A stretch of DNA of 6,345 nucleotides from Rhodospirillales bacterium Alpha_05 (GTDB lineage Bacteria > Pseudomonadota > Alphaproteobacteria > Rhodospirillales > Rhodospirillaceae). Positions 5,325 to 6,345 of the stretch are shown in pieces (position 1 is the stretch's first letter; the number at the start of each line of letters is the position of its first letter). The stretch lies in contig LUYR01000074.1 in the NCBI GenBank assembly GCA_001603335.1, positions 1 through 6,345 on the forward strand, read 5' to 3'. Both the position numbers and the translations under genes were made by a program. The notes beneath the pieces were generated by a model. It saw only the letters and a list, made by a program, of their open reading frames with translations, was not told where the DNA came from and did no database searches.

Positions 5325-6345
5325 ATGCAAATCAAAGTTGGCTTGGACTTGCCGATCAGCGGCAGGCCCGTACAAGAAATCCACGAAGGACGCCCGGTCC
5401 GCAGCGTCGCCCTGATCGGGTTCGACTATCCCGGCCTCAAGCCGACGATGCTGGCGCAGGTCGGCGACCGGGTCCGCCTCGGCCAGCCCCTGTTCACCGA
5501 CAAGGCTAATCCCGGGGTTCAGTTCACCGCGCCCGCCGCGGGCGTGGTCCGCGACATCCACCGCGGCGAACGGCGCCTGTTCCAGTCGATCGTGATCGAC
5601 GTCGAGGGCGACGACGCCATCGACTTCGCCCGCTACGACGCCGGGCAGCTCGGCGCGCTGAGCGACGCGCAGGTTCGCGAGAACCTCCAGCAGTCCGGCC
5701 TCTGGACCGCCTTGCGCACCCGCCCCTACAGCCTGGTGCCCGCGGTCGACGCGACGCCGTCGTCGATCTTCGTCACCGCCGTCGACACCCATCCCCTCGC
5801 CGCCGACCCGGCGCTGGTGATCGCGGGCGAGGCCGAGGCCTTCGGCCAGGGCGTGATGGTGCTGGCGCGTCTCGCCAAAGTCTTCCTCTGCAAGGGTCCG
5901 GGCGCGACGTTGCCGGGCGAGCAGGTCGCGGGCGTGACCACCGAGACCTTCGCCGGTCCGCACCCCGCCGGCCTGCCGGGTACCCACATCCACTTCCTCG
6001 ACCCGGTCGGCGCGCACAAGACGGTGTGGCACATCGGCTACCAGGACGTGATCGCGATCGGCAAGCTCTTCACCACCGGCCGCTATTCGCCCGAGCGCGT
6101 GATTTCGCTCGCCGGACCCGGCGTGCGACAGCCGCGCCTGCTGCGCAGCCGCCTCGGCGCGAGTCTCGCAGACCTCACCGAAGGCGAACTCCAGCCCGGC
6201 GAGCAGCGGGTGATCTCGGGCTCGGTGTTCGGCGGGCGCACCGCGCGCGGCGCGGCGGCCTGGCTCGGGCGCTACCACGTCCAGGTGAGCTGCCTGCCGG
6301 AAGGGCGCGACCGCGAGTTCATGCACTACCTGAGGGCGGGCGTGA
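5325..6345 (+). CDS. nqrA: NqrA, subunit A of Na+-translocating NADH:quinone oxidoreductase, first 340 residues (cut by window edge)
   Basis: NqrA is the large cytoplasmic-side subunit of the sodium-pumping NADH:ubiquinone oxidoreductase. It contributes to quinone and inhibitor binding with membrane subunit NqrB, and has no redox cofactor of its own. The frame starts with the typical MQIKVGLDLPISGRP. It continues with LIGFDYPGLKPTM (30-42) and a biotinyl/RnfC-like barrel region, GDRVRLGQPLFTDKANPGV (47-65), then FTAPAAGVVRDIHRGERR (67-84). Next come the PAGLPGTHIHFLDPVGAHKTVW stretch (around 214-235), YQDVIAIGKLFTTGRY (239-254) and ISGSVFGGR (297-305). All are NqrA signatures in the right order. 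The usual length is near 447 residues, so about three quarters is present, with no internal stop. The ATG fits the conserved start, although the ribosome site is weak (GAGACGCGGG, 5308-5317). nqrBCDEF presumably follow beyond the edge. The long upstream spacer suggests it is the first gene of its operon. Confidence 0.96.
   Translation, partial: MQIKVGLDLPISGRPVQEIHEGRPVRSVALIGFDYPGLKPTMLAQVGDRVRLGQPLFTDKANPGVQFTAPAAGVVRDIHRGERRLFQSIVIDVEGDDAIDFARYDAGQLGALSDAQVRENLQQSGLWTALRTRPYSLVPAVDATPSSIFVTAVDTHPLAADPALVIAGEAEAFGQGVMVLARLAKVFLCKGPGATLPGEQVAGVTTETFAGPHPAGLPGTHIHFLDPVGAHKTVWHIGYQDVIAIGKLFTTGRYSPERVISLAGPGVRQPRLLRSRLGASLADLTEGELQPGEQRVISGSVFGGRTARGAAAWLGRYHVQVSCLPEGRDREFMHYLRAGV

Noticed and set aside
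5235..6326. 363-codon minus-strand frame opposite nqrA
   Set aside because: Antisense shadow of a clear NqrA coding region, without recognisable motifs.

Overview
The window is GC-rich, with strong G/C preference at third codon positions. It looks like chromosome of a high-GC proteobacterium. The NQR subunit, the DUF1636 protein and a TTGACA/AGAAT-type promoter lean toward Alphaproteobacteria, but that is an inference and the genus cannot be told.

Layout, left to right. (1) The first 44 codons of a PhnA/YjdM-like zinc-ribbon protein on the minus strand run off the left edge. (2) A large minus-strand gene (216-2798) encodes an 860-residue cyclic-di-GMP enzyme with a PocR sensor domain, two PAS domains, a GGDEF domain and an EAL domain. 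Both catalytic cores look intact. (3) A compact minus-strand pair (2969-3815) encodes a secreted DUF6152-type protein and a four-helix DUF6644/DUF2214-type membrane protein, 4 bases apart. It has a candidate promoter and a hairpin terminator. (4) A 173-base divergent spacer contains an 11-bp perfect inverted repeat. (5) A 57-codon plus-strand small gene (3989-4162) has no recognised family. It converges on (6) a minus-strand DUF1636 ferredoxin-like metal-binding protein, probably starting at a TTG (4547). (7) About 780 bases have no convincing intact gene. Part of this stretch falls to about 45% GC. It carries a good sigma-70-type promoter and a short reading frame resembling the C-terminal end of a tyrosine recombinase. 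(8) The first 340 codons of nqrA on the plus strand run off the right edge and presumably begin an nqrABCDEF operon.

The genes do not form one obvious pathway. They read as independent units: c-di-GMP signalling, an uncharacterised envelope pair, an Fe-S or metal protein, and the start of a sodium-pumping respiratory complex. I found no RNA gene, CRISPR array, insertion sequence or defence system. The least explained pieces are the 57-residue gene, the palindrome between the divergent units, and the low-GC stretch upstream of nqrA with its orphan promoter and recombinase-like remnant.
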